Positions 25,365 to 34,214 of a stretch of 42,894 bases of DNA are shown here, in pieces. The notes under the pieces were generated by a model. That model had not been told where the DNA came from. It searched no databases and saw only the letters and a list, made by a program, of their open reading frames with translations. The translations under genes and the position numbers were made by a program. The number at the start of each line of letters is the position of its first letter. The first letter of the stretch is position 1. Source of the stretch: an uncultured Clostridia bacterium (lineage in GTDB: Bacteria; Bacillota; Clostridia; TANB77; CAG-508); assembly GCA_947594065.1 (NCBI GenBank), contig CANQDX010000009.1:1-42894 (forward strand), written 5' to 3'.

Positions 25365-26489
25365 TTATAACTTTAAACTTCTTTGTCCTTCTATAATATT
25401 ATCTGATTTCATTTTATAAAATATTTTGTTTCTATTTAAGAATGCATATAGGAAAGAAATAATTGGTACTATAATAACTGCTCCAATGCAAACATTTATT
25501 AAATAAGAAATCATAATAATCATTGTTTCATTATTAATTGAATTTTCAATTTCTACTACCATTAATGTAATTGCACTACATAAGTATAATAACATTGGAA
25601 TATAAATAATATTAGTAACCTTTTCTATTCCCTCTTTTAAACCTAATTTGAATAATTGCTTCCAAGTTGTATTTTTATCTTCTTTTTTTAGACTTTCCAA
25701 ATAATTTGCAATTTGCGTTGAAATATATAAAGAAAATCCACAAGAAGATAAAATAGCACCTGAATAAAGCAATTCTTTTATATTAAATGCAAGTTTGAAA
25801 ATAGAAATATTTAGTATTTCTCCAGATAATTTTGTAAGTTTAAAATATCCTAGTGCTATTGCTCCACAAATTAATGCTTCAATTGTTGAAGACAAAGCTA
25901 CTATAAATGATTTATTTCCAATTCCATTTAATCCAATAGAAACTACTATATTAATTGCTACAGCTGTAATAATTGACATTAATACAGAATTCCAGCCTTT
26001 TGATAATCCACCAAAAAACACAAAAAATATAATAAGAAAAACAAGAGCACAAATGATTATTGGTTTTATTCCTTTTTTTCCTCCGATTAGCAATAATAAT
26101 ACTATCAAAACAGCAAGTGGTAACCATAAATCATTTGTTCTTACAATTTCTTGAATAGTAATAGAGCTAATTTCTCCCTCTTCTTCCTCAATATTTACTA
26201 GAACACGATTATCTTTTGACAATTCATCTTTTGAGTTTTCATTTTCCTTGTTTTCAGATAAAACATATTCTACATTATGTTCTTCATTTTCATAATCGCC
26301 TTCAAGAATTCTAATAGTAACATCTTGAACTTCTTTTACTACATCATTATCTTGCTTTATTTCTTTTTTTCCATTATTTTCAACTACTTTTGCTTCTATA
26401 TTTGTATATTCACTATTAGCATAAACTGGTATAATAATCATAAATATACAAAAAATTACTCCTATTATTTTTAATCCTTTTTGCATCAT
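25365..26489 (-). CDS. YibE/F-family membrane protein
   Basis: The 374-residue protein matches the YibE/F family. A signal peptide or first helix (residues 5-24) is followed by an extracellular, acidic domain up to 115, then seven or eight helices with family marks: LWLPLAVLIVLLLLIGGKKG, then GLSKGWNSVLMSIITAV, and YSGAILSSCGFSLYISTQIA. Function is unknown; a link with metal or solute export has been suggested but cannot be seen here. It lies 20 bases after the RsiV-like gene and may be made with it. Confidence 0.8.
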   Translation of the reverse strand: MMQKGLKIIGVIFCIFMIIIPVYANSEYTNIEAKVVENNGKKEIKQDNDVVKEVQDVTIRILEGDYENEEHNVEYVLSENKENENSKDELSKDNRVLVNIEEEEGEISSITIQEIVRTNDLWLPLAVLIVLLLLIGGKKGIKPIIICALVFLIIFFVFFGGLSKGWNSVLMSIITAVAINIVVSIGLNGIGNKSFIVALSSTIEALICGAIALGYFKLTKLSGEILNISIFKLAFNIKELLYSGAILSSCGFSLYISTQIANYLESLKKEDKNTTWKQLFKLGLKEGIEKVTNIIYIPMLLYLCSAITLMVVEIENSINNETMIIMISYLINVCIGAVIIVPIISFLYAFLNRNKIFYKMKSDNIIEGQRSLKL

Positions 26490-26509
26490 TATATACTATT
26501 CCTTTCCAC

Positions 26510-27322
26510 TTATATTACTACAATATCTAGTTCTGATGTATAATTTGAATTTCCATAAGGGTAAAGAATGTAAACTGCTTTCCCTTCGCCTATGAAATAC
26601 ACTGATGTATTTTCTAATAAATACATCTCATTATTTACATTTCTTAGGTACATATTATATCCTAATTCTTTGTATCTTGTAGCTTCTTCACTTGCAAGTT
26701 GTATTGCTTCTTTTATTTTGCTTTGGGCATAACCCGTAGATATTTTTCTATACTCTAGTATTTCTCTTATTCCTAAATTACTATTAGAAGATAAGTTATA
26801 ATTATATGTTTTTATAATTACTCTTTGCGGATTATTTCCTTCTTTTAAAGTTGCTTTAATAATAAGAGATAAAATATTATCATTTATATATGCTTTATAG
26901 TTCACATTATAATTCGTATTTTGCTCTCCGCTTCTTAAAACATCTTCTGCCTTTTGATAAAATATAGAATTTATTTCATTATTAATCGTTTGAGCAACTT
27001 CATTTTGAATGTTTAGGCAAGGTATGTTAACATTGAATTCTGATGTATTTCCTGCTGCTTTATTATTAGCATAACTTGTATAAACTACTTCCTTATTAAA
27101 ATCAACTTTGTTTACATTTATTTCATTGTTTTGTAAATTTAATTGATTATCAAAAATGTTATTGAAATTCTCTGTAAGCATTATTGTATCTATGTTTACA
27201 GCATCATCTTCTCCTTTATCTTTTGGCTTTTGTGTAATTTGAAAATATACTGCTAAATTAATTGCAATTACGCAAATTGCTAAAACAGTAATTAAGAATA
27301 TTTTTCTTCCATTTAATTTCAT
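26510..27322 (-). CDS. RsiV-like extracytoplasmic protein (DUF4163/DUF3298)
   Basis: The 270-residue protein has one N-terminal helix (about 8-28) and an outer part like the DUF4163 plus DUF3298 pair of RsiV and PdaC. Marks are IPCLNIQNEVAQTINNEI, NVNYKAYINDNILSLIIKAT, then NLGIREILEY and VYFIGEGKAVYILYPYGNS. RsiV holds sigma-V and binds lysozyme in Bacillus. There is no anti-sigma cytoplasmic domain and no sigma gene beside it, so that role is not supported here. A strong promoter precedes it. Confidence 0.72.
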   Translation of the reverse strand: MKLNGRKIFLITVLAICVIAINLAVYFQITQKPKDKGEDDAVNIDTIMLTENFNNIFDNQLNLQNNEINVNKVDFNKEVVYTSYANNKAAGNTSEFNVNIPCLNIQNEVAQTINNEINSIFYQKAEDVLRSGEQNTNYNVNYKAYINDNILSLIIKATLKEGNNPQRVIIKTYNYNLSSNSNLGIREILEYRKISTGYAQSKIKEAIQLASEEATRYKELGYNMYLRNVNNEMYLLENTSVYFIGEGKAVYILYPYGNSNYTSELDIVVI

Positions 27323-27352
27323 ACTACTTTCTCCATTTTTAATAATAATTTG

Positions 27353-27381
27353 ATTATAGCACGTGTGATATTTTTTTTCAA
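27353..27381 (-). promoter_or_regulatory. Promoter of the RsiV-like/YibE-F pair
   Basis: TTGAAA (27376-27381), 17 bases, TATAAT (27353-27358) on the minus strand, 30 bases before the RsiV-like gene. Confidence 0.7.
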
Positions 27382-27466
27382 ATATTTTTTGTTTATTATA
27401 TAACTAATATAGAAAAATATCAATATTCATTTTGTTATTTTCCGTAAGATAAATCGTCTTTTTCTA

Positions 27467-27495
27467 TTGACTATCAATGCATTTTGGTGTATTAT
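27467..27495 (+). promoter_or_regulatory. clpE promoter
   Basis: TTGACT (27467-27472), 17 bases, TATTAT (27490-27495), 34 bases before clpE. No CtsR-type tandem GGTCAAA repeat was found near it. Confidence 0.7.
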
Positions 27496-27529
27496 TATAC
27501 TTAGAGAAAATATAAAAGGAGATACTTAT

Positions 27530-29836
27530 ATGTTATGTTCAAAATGCAAAAAAAATCAGGCTACAATTTTTATCAATGAACCAACAAAAGAAGATAAAAA
27601 TCATCTTGTTGGTTATTGTAATAATTGTGCCAAAGAAAAGGGAATTATATTAGATAATTCATCTAACAATACAACAAATAATACAAATAATATAAATACT
27701 ATGAATTTAGATAAAATGGCTTCACAGTTTAGCGTAATCTTTAAGGATTTAACCAATAGCTTAAATGGTGAAAATATAAATATGGACGAATTAGGCGAAG
27801 AAGGCGGAATTCCAATTGGTTCTATTTTTGGTATGTTCGGCGGAGCTCCAGGTTCTGAAGAAAGCCAAGAAATGAATAGCGGAAATAAAAGAGTAAAAGT
27901 TGAGAAAAAGCCAAAAGATAAAAAGAAGAAATTTCTAGACACTTATGGAACTAATTTAACTTTAAAAGCAAAAAATAATCAACTTGATACTGTAATTGGA
28001 AGAGAAAAAGAAATTAATAGAGTTATTCAAATTTTAAATAGACGTACTAAAAATAACCCTTGTTTAATAGGTGAACCTGGTGTTGGTAAAACAGCGATTG
28101 CACAAGGATTAGCTTGTAAAATTGCTAGTTCTAATGTTCCTGCAAAATTATTAAATAAAGAAGTTTATTTATTAGATATGACTGCCGTTGTTGCAGGTAC
28201 ACAATTTAGAGGACAATTTGAAGGAAGAATGAAGGCAATTATTGATGAATGCAAATCTTTAGGAAATATTATATTAGTTATAGACGAAATTCATAATATT
28301 ATCGGCGCTGGAGATTCTGAAAATTCTATGAGTGCAGCTAATATTTTAAAGCCTTCTCTTGCTAATGGTGAAATTCAATTAATTGGTACTACTACTTTAA
28401 GGGAATATAGAAAATATATTGAAAAAGATTCCGCATTAGAACGTAGATTTCAAAGTGTTTTAGTTGAAGAACCAACTATTGATGATTCTGTTGCAATATT
28501 AGATGGAATTAAAAAATATTATGAAGATTATCATAAAGTAAGAATTTCTACTGATGTTATTAAAAAAACTGTTATTATGTCTGAGAAATATATTCACGAT
28601 AGATTTTTACCAGATAAAGCTATTGATATTCTTGATGAAGCTTGTTCTAGAAAAAATCTTGATAATGTGGAATTATTTAAGTTGGAAGTATTAAAGAATG
28701 AATTAAAATCTGTTCAGGCTCAAAAAGAAGAAGCAGCTCAAGCAGACTCTACTGAAGATTACCAAAAAGCTGCTGATTTAAAAACAAGAGAATGTCAATT
28801 AATTGAGGACATAGATAATTTAAGTAAGAAAATAAGATTGCCAAATATTACAGTAGAAGATATTGCAACCGTAATTGAAAATTGGACTAAAATCCCTGTT
28901 AAGAAAATAACTGAAGCTGAAACAGATAAGCTATTAAACTTGGAAGCAAATCTTCATAGAAGAATTATTGGGCAAAATAATGCTATTGAAGCTGTAAGTC
29001 GTGCTATCAGAAGAAATAGAGCTGGGTTAAAATCTACTAAAAGGCCACCATCATTTATATTTGTTGGACCAACAGGTGTGGGTAAAACTTGGCTTGCAAA
29101 AAGCTTAGCCTATGAGATGTTTGGTGATGAAGATGCTATTATACGTATTGATATGTCCGAATATATGGAAAAGCATTCTACTTCTAAATTAATTGGATCT
29201 CCTCCAGGTTATGTTGGATATGATGATGCTGGTCAACTTACTGAAAAGGTAAAAAGAAAACCTTATTCTATTTTATTACTAGATGAAATAGAAAAAGCAC
29301 ATCCAGATGTATTTAACATTTTACTTCAAGTATTAGATGATGGAAAATTAACTGATTCTCAAGGTAATACTGTAAGTTTTGAAAATACTATTATTATTAT
29401 GACATCTAATGCAGGTTCTAACTTAAATAATAATTCTATTGGTTTTGGAAATAGCCAAGTTATGAATCAGCAGAAAATATTAGACAGCTTAAAAGATGTT
29501 TTTAGACCTGAATTCTTAAATAGAGTAGATGAAATTGTTGTATTCAATAGCTTAAACAAAGATGAATTATTACAAATTATAAATTTAATGCTACAAGATA
29601 CTACAAAAGCTTTAGCAGATAAAAATATTACTTTAAATGTAACAGAAAATGCTAAACATCTATTATTAGAAAAAGGAACAGATTTAAAATATGGAGCAAG
29701 ACCATTAAGAAGAGCTATTCAAAGATATATTGAAGATGAGCTTTCAGAAAAAATATTAAGAAAAGAAATTCAAGATGGTCAAAAAGTCGAAATTGATGCT
29801 AAAAATAATGAGTTTATTTTTAAGGCGGAGGAATAA
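27530..29836 (+). CDS. clpE: Clp ATPase subunit, ClpE type
   Basis: The 768-residue AAA+ unfoldase feeds proteins to ClpP. Its N-terminus is not the double Clp_N domain of ClpC but a zinc finger (C3/C6 and C30/C33), the mark of ClpE. Two AAA modules follow: Walker A GEPGVGKT at 181-188 and Walker B VIDEIHN, then GPTGVGKT at 513-520, with a UVR-like coiled segment (about 385-435) between them. The residue after the second Walker A is Trp where Glu is common. The ATG at 27530 has AGGAG eight bases ahead. It abuts pgsA with one base between. Confidence 0.9.
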   Translation: MLCSKCKKNQATIFINEPTKEDKNHLVGYCNNCAKEKGIILDNSSNNTTNNTNNINTMNLDKMASQFSVIFKDLTNSLNGENINMDELGEEGGIPIGSIFGMFGGAPGSEESQEMNSGNKRVKVEKKPKDKKKKFLDTYGTNLTLKAKNNQLDTVIGREKEINRVIQILNRRTKNNPCLIGEPGVGKTAIAQGLACKIASSNVPAKLLNKEVYLLDMTAVVAGTQFRGQFEGRMKAIIDECKSLGNIILVIDEIHNIIGAGDSENSMSAANILKPSLANGEIQLIGTTTLREYRKYIEKDSALERRFQSVLVEEPTIDDSVAILDGIKKYYEDYHKVRISTDVIKKTVIMSEKYIHDRFLPDKAIDILDEACSRKNLDNVELFKLEVLKNELKSVQAQKEEAAQADSTEDYQKAADLKTRECQLIEDIDNLSKKIRLPNITVEDIATVIENWTKIPVKKITEAETDKLLNLEANLHRRIIGQNNAIEAVSRAIRRNRAGLKSTKRPPSFIFVGPTGVGKTWLAKSLAYEMFGDEDAIIRIDMSEYMEKHSTSKLIGSPPGYVGYDDAGQLTEKVKRKPYSILLLDEIEKAHPDVFNILLQVLDDGKLTDSQGNTVSFENTIIIMTSNAGSNLNNNSIGFGNSQVMNQQKILDSLKDVFRPEFLNRVDEIVVFNSLNKDELLQIINLMLQDTTKALADKNITLNVTENAKHLLLEKGTDLKYGARPLRRAIQRYIEDELSEKILRKEIQDGQKVEIDAKNNEFIFKAEE

Positions 29837-29837
29837 T

Positions 29838-30405
29838 ATGTTAAAATATATACCAAATATTCTTACAGTTTTAAGGTTTTTCTTAATTCCCTTTGCGGTT
29901 TATTATTTAATTAATGATTCCTATATAATAGCTATTGTTTTTATCTGCATCTCAGGATTAACTGATGTACTCGATGGTATGATTGCAAGAAAGTTTAATT
30001 TTGTTACAAATTTTCGGTAAATTAATTGATCCTTTAGCAGATAAAGTTACACAGTTATCTCTTTTAGGAACATTAGTTATAAAATCTATTATTCCATTAT
30101 GGATTTTAATAATTGTTTTACTAAAAGAAGCAATTATGGTTGCAGGTGCCTCTTTCTTATATGGAAAAGAGTTAGTTGTTTCAAGTAAATGGTATGGAAA
30201 ACTAGCAACAGTTTTATTCTATTTAGCAATTATCGTATCTATGATATTAAGTGAATTTAATATAGATAATTCTTATACTTTAATTTTATACTATGTAGCT
30301 GTTGCAATGACTATATTTTCACTTATAATGTATTTTAAAAAATTCTATACACAGGGATATTTAAAAAAGGAAACTTTAAAATTAAATGAAACAATAGAAA
30401 AATAA
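29838..30405 (+). CDS. pgsA: CDP-diacylglycerol-glycerol-3-phosphate transferase, frame broken by one base
   Basis: PgsA makes phosphatidylglycerophosphate, the step to phosphatidylglycerol. The CDP-alcohol transferase motif DGxxAR...G...D...D is split: DGMIARKFNFVTN is in one frame and FGKLIDPLADK in the next. The break is at 30011-30015 (TTTTC); one base fewer there restores NFGKLIDPLADK and a full-length membrane enzyme of about 188 residues. As the gene is usually essential, a base error in the sequence is likelier than loss. It starts two bases after the clpE stop codon, with GGCGGAGG as ribosome site. Confidence 0.88.
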
Positions 30406-30418
30406 TAAATATAATATT

Positions 30419-30447
30419 AAAATGGCAGACTTAAAGTCTGCCATTTT
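30419..30447. terminator. Bidirectional terminator between pgsA and the bofC-like gene
   Basis: AAAATGGCAGAC and GTCTGCCATTTT form a 12-bp stem with a 5-base loop and U-rich ends in both directions. Confidence 0.9.
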
Positions 30448-30451
30448 TAAT

Positions 30452-31063
30452 TTATTCATAATCTTCTATTGTGCTTGTAAGATTTTCCATACCATATACC
30501 ATTATTCCAGTTGTAAGTTTTAATATATCTTCTTGAGTTAAATACTCTGTTGTAATTCCGGTTTGCTCATATTCCACTTCTCTTCCATCTTCATCTACTG
30601 TATAAACAACAATTACTTGATTTTCTAACTTTAACTTATAATGTTGGTTACAAAATTTTTCTTCTTCTTTAGTCATTACAATTTCTTGTGGTGAAAATTC
30701 TTCTATTTTCCACCCTTCTTCTCTACATCTTTCTTTTAATTCCGCTTCTGTACAGTTTACCATTGAAGCATCTATGTCTTTATATTCCTGTATATAGTGT
30801 TTGCATTTTGTATAATATGTTTTATAAATAATCAAAGTATTTGGTGTTGTTTTTTCTTCTTCTATAGAAGCTTGCAAGCTAGATATTTCAAGATTTTCCT
30901 GTACCATATTATTAGCTGAATTTAAGAATGTATTATTAGAATTTGTATTACTCTGTTCAGAGTTTTTATATATGTTACTTCCAAAATATACGCCAAGTAA
31001 AATAATTAAAATAATACCTACTATTATTAATATCTTTTTCAAATTCATCCATCCTTTTTGCAT
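30452..31063 (-). CDS. BofC-like protein
   Basis: The 203-residue protein has a membrane helix near the start (about 10-27), a Ser/Asn-rich linker and a domain like the C-terminal part of BofC. Marks are YKTYYTKCKHYIQEY, EFSPQEIVMTKEEEKFC, QHYKLKLENQVIVVYTVDE and the ending GMENLTSTIEDYE. BofC tunes SpoIVB signalling to sigma-K in the forespore of Bacillus. Whether this protein does so is not known. An alternative start is the ATG at 31048; the ribosome site does not decide between them. Confidence 0.6.
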   Translation of the reverse strand: MQKGWMNLKKILIIVGIILIILLGVYFGSNIYKNSEQSNTNSNNTFLNSANNMVQENLEISSLQASIEEEKTTPNTLIIYKTYYTKCKHYIQEYKDIDASMVNCTEAELKERCREEGWKIEEFSPQEIVMTKEEEKFCNQHYKLKLENQVIVVYTVDEDGREVEYEQTGITTEYLTQEDILKLTTGIMVYGMENLTSTIEDYE

Positions 31064-31130
31064 TTTCTATACTTTGTATTATTTACTAAAAAAGCAAAAT
31101 TTATGCAAAAAGAATGAATTTCTTTGTAAC

Positions 31131-31268
31131 TTATAAATTTCTTTTTTTCTTCAATGCCTCTATTCTTTGGTAAGACTCTTTTACACTTTCTTTATCTTTA
31201 TTTTTTTCTAATGCCTTTTCTATTTGAATAATTAATTTGTTCAAAGACTCTTTATCATCTTTTTTCAT
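31131..31268 (-). CDS. Small charged protein, coupled to the 960-residue protein
   Basis: This 45-residue frame reads MKKDDKESLNKLIIQIEKAL and ends in RNL, then TAA. It has a helical, charged, coiled-coil-like composition. Its ATG overlaps the stop of the large gene before it (ATGA, 31265-31268), and AGGAG lies within that gene at the proper distance, so it is very likely translated in coupling. I recognise no family. It may be a partner of the large protein. Confidence 0.6.
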   Translation of the reverse strand: MKKDDKESLNKLIIQIEKALEKNKDKESVKESYQRIEALKKKRNL

Positions 31269-34147
31269 CTTTCTTCTCCTTGGCTTATGTTTTTTAGTCC
31301 TTTCATAAAATTGCTATCTTCCCTTTGCTGAATAGTTGCCTCTTTTCTTTCTTTTTCTGCTGTTCTTTTCATATATGCTTCTTCATTATACTCTATTATA
31401 TATTTTAATCCAAATTTTTTTGCTAATTGTATTCCATTTTCACCAGAATTTTTTCCATAGGTATATATATAATCTGGCATAGTTTTTCCACCATAAGTAT
31501 TAGGCTGAATTTCTGACAACTTCTGTACTCTTCTTTGTGACGCAATTTCATTATATTTATGAGTTGAATCACGATATGGATCATCGCCTTCTAATCTTTT
31601 AGCTGTCTTATTCATAAATTCTGATGAATAATTGAATTCTACAAAATTACCTGTTGTATTTGCATTCAATTCACGTGAATTATGAGAAAGTCTTGCATCT
31701 GTTGCACTCATAGCAACAATTTGACTAGAATCGATGTTCGAAAATCCAAATCCCATTTGATTTTGTGCAATTGTGCATTTTGCTTCGTCTTGGCTTATAG
31801 CACATCCAGACCAAGTTGATACACCATTTTCAAATTCCTTCCATATTTTATCAACTTCATCAGTTTCTAATCCAATATTATGTAAGCTTCCATCCAATCC
31901 AGAATTTCCTAAATAAGGATTAGTTACATAAGCGAAGAAATCTGCTCCATCTAGGGTAATTATTTTTATATCATCGTTTTCTCTTATTGAAATTCCTGGC
32001 ATTCCCTGTTGTAGCATTGATTCTGCTTTTTCAGGGCTGATTAACTGATTAATCATTTCTTGAGCATATTGTCTAGGAACTCGTCTACTTAAATTTTGAT
32101 ATCTAGTGTTATTTATTATACTTTCATTTTCTGATAATGAACTTGCAATATCTTTTAAAGCGGGAACATCTTCTGTGCTAGAAATAATATCCATTGCTTC
32201 TAATGCATCTAAATCGTCTTGTGTGAAATTGCCACTTTCTAAAGTTTCTTTGGCATTTACGAACCCCTTTATATTATAAAATCTGCACATATCTGCTGCT
32301 GTATTTTCAGATAAATTTTTATTAGCATCCTCTCTAGTATAATCCATACCCATAAATCTTTGGCAAATATAATTTTTAATTTTCGTTGAATCGCTTGTTT
32401 TTGCAATTGCTTCATCATAAATTCTTGCTCTTTGTGATTTATAAGTATTTAATTCTTGAATAGATGTTGGAAATGGTAAAACTACTTGTTCCTTCGTTGT
32501 TACTATATCATTGATTGCTAAATATAAATTTTCCTTTTGCGCATCTGTAAGTTTAGTTACATCAGGTATTTGCCCTAATAATTCTTTTGAATATTCAAAT
32601 GCAACTAATTTTCTATCTAAATCAATAGCTGTATCTTCAAAAAATCCATCTGTTATTTTTGAAAACTCTCTATATTCCTTCATTTTCTCTGGATAACGTG
32701 CAAGTTCAGAAAATTCTGAAGAAGCATTCATTCGATAAGATAGAGTAGCGTGTACTGCACCAATATTAAATTCTTGTATAATATCAGGGTGAAAAATATA
32801 AGTATTAGGAATTTCATCTATTGTTATTCTAGGTCTATCTTCTAATATTTGTGCAGATTTATCTCCATAAGTTTGTCTTATAATTTCAACTAGCTTTTGA
32901 TGTGTTGGTTTTTTTGCATAATCTAATAATTCCTCAGAAGAAACTTTTTCCATAACATCATCATTCATAACTAATTTTACTAAATGATTTAATTGTTTGT
33001 AATCCTTTTTTTGATATGCTTCTTCTAAAGCCGGAATTATTGGGCTATTTTGATTTTTATTTTTTACATACTCTTGTATACTTTCCAACAATTGCTTATT
33101 TCTTTTAGCAGGGTCAGGACAAGAATCTGAAAATTCCATAAAGGTTGGATCAAATTTTCCCATCTCACAAAGAAATTCATTATTTTTTATATCACTTACT
33201 TTATAAGGATGTACTGGGTTGGCACTTCTTGTATTATATCTTCTTTTAATAAAATCATTTTTAGCATCTTCAGGTGACGAATATTCTTTAATATTAAATC
33301 TTACTGCATCATATTCTAATGCATTTCTTGCAATAGGATGCATATCAGGACTTAATAAATATTCTTCCCATTGTATTGTTTTAGGTAAAGTTTTTACAAT
33401 AGATGGATTTTCTATTATTTTTTGTTTTCGTACATTTTCTGGAAGCAAGTCAAATAATAATGGATTATCACCAACAAAATCTTCTATTACTTCTGGTGAA
33501 ATCTTAGATGATGCATATTTATTGTTTATATAAAGAAGTTTCATTTGTGTTTCTGGTGAAAGCCTTGTTAGATCCATATTCAATAATTTAGATGTATCTC
33601 TATCATCCGTTTTGGGCCTTTTTTCTTCGGCAAGTGCATATTGTATAATTAAATCTTCTGAAAATTCTTCTAAATGTAAAGAGGCACTAGAAGAATATGT
33701 TTTTATTCCAGAAGCTGCATCTTTATATTCTACACTTGCATTAGAAAGTAATTGATATTGAACTTTTGGTGGTAAATGTTCAATAAAGCTTCTATCTATA
33801 TGAATAAATCTATTAAATACAAGAGTGTAAAGTTCATCTTGATTAAGATAAATTCCCAACTGTGGATTATTATTTATTATTTTGGTTTTTTTATCAAAAC
33901 TTGAAATTTGTTCCATTAATTCCGGATTTTTTTCCACAAGTGATTGTATATTTCCCGCTGGAATCTCATTAATTAATGTTGGATTAGCATCTACAACAGC
34001 CTCTATTACCTCTGAATTCGTCATTAAATAAGGAGGTAATTTTGTATAATTAGCCGCCTTTTTTAAATTCATTCCTCTTAAATAAAAGTTCTTTCTTAGT
34101 TTTTGAAAAAAACCTAATTTTACCGGTTGTAAATCCTTACTTTCCAT
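31265..34147 (-). CDS. Large protein of unknown function (960 residues) with N-terminal helical repeats
   Basis: I do not recognise a named family. There is no signal peptide or membrane helix, so it is likely cytoplasmic. Residues about 40-115 and 205-260 hold short repeats built on NPxLxxxLP (ANPTLINEIP, KNPELMEQIS, NNPQLGIYLN, DNPLLFDLLP, ENPSIVKTLP), recalling DUF4116-like helical repeats. The last 250 residues look like a separate domain: STWSGCAISQDEAKCTIAQ, then HNSRELNANTTGNFVEFNY, then KYNEIASQRR and GGKTMPDYIYTYG. Two Cys and several His, Asp and Glu there could form an active site, but this is a guess. It has its own promoter and is coupled to a 45-residue gene. Confidence 0.75.
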   Translation of the reverse strand: MESKDLQPVKLGFFQKLRKNFYLRGMNLKKAANYTKLPPYLMTNSEVIEAVVDANPTLINEIPAGNIQSLVEKNPELMEQISSFDKKTKIINNNPQLGIYLNQDELYTLVFNRFIHIDRSFIEHLPPKVQYQLLSNASVEYKDAASGIKTYSSSASLHLEEFSEDLIIQYALAEEKRPKTDDRDTSKLLNMDLTRLSPETQMKLLYINNKYASSKISPEVIEDFVGDNPLLFDLLPENVRKQKIIENPSIVKTLPKTIQWEEYLLSPDMHPIARNALEYDAVRFNIKEYSSPEDAKNDFIKRRYNTRSANPVHPYKVSDIKNNEFLCEMGKFDPTFMEFSDSCPDPAKRNKQLLESIQEYVKNKNQNSPIIPALEEAYQKKDYKQLNHLVKLVMNDDVMEKVSSEELLDYAKKPTHQKLVEIIRQTYGDKSAQILEDRPRITIDEIPNTYIFHPDIIQEFNIGAVHATLSYRMNASSEFSELARYPEKMKEYREFSKITDGFFEDTAIDLDRKLVAFEYSKELLGQIPDVTKLTDAQKENLYLAINDIVTTKEQVVLPFPTSIQELNTYKSQRARIYDEAIAKTSDSTKIKNYICQRFMGMDYTREDANKNLSENTAADMCRFYNIKGFVNAKETLESGNFTQDDLDALEAMDIISSTEDVPALKDIASSLSENESIINNTRYQNLSRRVPRQYAQEMINQLISPEKAESMLQQGMPGISIRENDDIKIITLDGADFFAYVTNPYLGNSGLDGSLHNIGLETDEVDKIWKEFENGVSTWSGCAISQDEAKCTIAQNQMGFGFSNIDSSQIVAMSATDARLSHNSRELNANTTGNFVEFNYSSEFMNKTAKRLEGDDPYRDSTHKYNEIASQRRVQKLSEIQPNTYGGKTMPDYIYTYGKNSGENGIQLAKKFGLKYIIEYNEEAYMKRTAEKERKEATIQQREDSNFMKGLKNISQGEER

Positions 34148-34185
34148 ATTTTTTATTTTTCCTTTATAATTTTATCTTTTCTAAA

Positions 34186-34214
34186 ATTATATCTATAAAA
34201 AAAATTTTTTTCAA
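34186..34214 (-). promoter_or_regulatory. Promoter of the 960-residue protein gene
   Basis: TTGAAA (34209-34214), 17 bases, TATAAT (34186-34191) on the minus strand. Its -35 overlaps the restored comEC stop codon. Confidence 0.65.

Noticed and set aside
26510-27322. Anti-sigma-V factor RsiV
   Set aside because: The outer domains fit, but the cytoplasmic anti-sigma part and a neighbouring sigma gene are missing, so only RsiV-like is stated.
27467-27529. CtsR operator ahead of clpE
   Set aside because: No tandem GGTCAAA-like repeat is seen near the promoter.
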